A model generated the notes under the pieces. The model saw nothing but the letters and a program-made list of their open reading frames with translations. It was not told the DNA's origin and did no database searches. The position numbers were made by a program, and so were the translations under genes. A stretch of DNA of 15,611 nt from Acetobacteraceae bacterium UBA6159 (GTDB taxonomy: Bacteria > Pseudomonadota > Alphaproteobacteria > Acetobacterales > Acetobacteraceae). Below are positions 15,130-15,611 of the stretch, one piece after another; position 1 is the first letter of the stretch, and every line of letters begins with the position of its first letter. The stretch covers positions 1 through 15,611 of the forward strand of contig DIUL01000148.1 of assembly GCA_002422345.1 (NCBI GenBank), read 5' to 3'.

Positions 15130-15507
15130 ATGCCGCCAGCGAAGAAAGCCGCCGCACCCGCAAAGCGGGCGACGCCCGTGAAGAAAGCTGCCGCCGTGAG
15201 GAAGGCGGCCCCGCAGAAGGCCTCGGTGCAAAAGACGATTACGCTGAAGCAGATCGCCGCTCAGATTGCCGACAGCCATGACGTGCCCAAGAAGCACGCT
15301 GAGGCAGTGCTGGCCGATCTGGTCGCGGCGACAGTGGGGCATCTCAAGATTGGCGACAAAGTCCGTCTGACTGGTCTGGGTACCCTGCAGGTGCGGGCGC
15401 TGCCGGCCCGAATGGGGCGGAATCCAGCGACGGGCGAGGCGATTAAGATCAAGGCCAGCAAGAAGATCGCCTTCCGGGCCGCCGAGGAGTTGAAAGAGAG
15501 CGTGTAG
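15130..15507 (+). CDS. HU-family DNA-binding protein with basic N-terminal tail
   Basis: A 125-residue nucleoid-associated protein. Residues 1-34 form a Lys- and Ala-rich disordered tail (MPPAKKAAAPAKRATPVKKA and similar repeats). The HU/IHF fold follows from about 35, with TLKQIAAQIADSH, a dimer core, and the DNA-binding arm tip GRNPATGEAIKIKASKK including the intercalating-type Pro in RNP. The length is about 90 residues for the fold plus the tail, so it is complete. The start at 15130 is set by GGAG six bases upstream and by the tail composition; the frame is open from 15085. Tails of this kind, known in some bacterial HU proteins, increase non-specific DNA binding. It may compact island or plasmid DNA. 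HU and IHF paralogues cannot be separated here. Confidence 0.93.
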   Translation: MPPAKKAAAPAKRATPVKKAAAVRKAAPQKASVQKTITLKQIAAQIADSHDVPKKHAEAVLADLVAATVGHLKIGDKVRLTGLGTLQVRALPARMGRNPATGEAIKIKASKKIAFRAAEELKESV

Positions 15508-15611
15508 GTTGGTCATCTTTCCAGCCGCTGTCGGTCCCACCCCACTAGCCCGCATTTCTCACACGAATCCTGTGCATCGGGGCTCTGAATAGGCGAAAGT
15601 TCTTCTGCAAC

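Noticed and set aside
15508..15611. Possible insertion-sequence end at the right edge
   Set aside because: The last 104 bases have no coding frame or terminal repeat that I can confirm; the resemblance to IS ends is only an impression.
1..15611. CRISPR array or complete tRNA/rRNA gene
   Set aside because: No regularly spaced repeats with unique spacers and no full cloverleaf were found; only the 3'-end-like tRNA fragment at 6556-6583 is present.

Overview
The window is GC-rich, has alphaproteobacterial-looking proteins, and reads as an accessory chromosomal or plasmid region built from island-type pieces. The alphaproteobacterial assignment (possibly Rhodospirillales/Acetobacteraceae) comes from protein style and codon use only and was not checked by any search.

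Left part (1-5061). The first 250 bases contain a degenerate second copy of the region upstream of the integrase gene found at 5.3 kb, including a short relic start codon. An orphan GAF-histidine kinase-receiver hybrid follows on the minus strand (2439-583), with a perfect inverted repeat just upstream of its start. A DUF6880-type protein (4405-2969, minus) and a small conserved hypothetical protein (4570-5061, plus) are divergently oriented around a 164-bp gap.

Middle (5062-7262). A full-length DUF4102-type tyrosine integrase (5321-6478) with an intact catalytic set is followed by about 780 bases of gene debris. The debris holds a tRNA-Gly 3'-end-like stretch, an 18-bp-period direct repeat, a nested hairpin and the frameshifted C-terminal end of a short-chain dehydrogenase.

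Right part (7263-15507). A 1388-residue SNF2-family ATPase leads a plus-strand series: a 137-residue unknown protein, a HEAT-like/SEC-C protein and a frameshifted DUF6398-type gene. Facing it on the minus strand is a two-gene unit, a PolB-exo2-like 3'-5' exonuclease followed by a 216-residue unknown protein. Divergent from that unit is an HU-family protein with a basic N-terminal tail.

A SNF2 translocase, an exonuclease, a nucleoid protein and several small unknowns next to an integrase form a plausible DNA-processing or defence-type cargo. I recognise no named defence system here, and joint function is inference from gene order. One member (the DUF6398-type gene) is clearly broken, so the module may be decaying in this strain.
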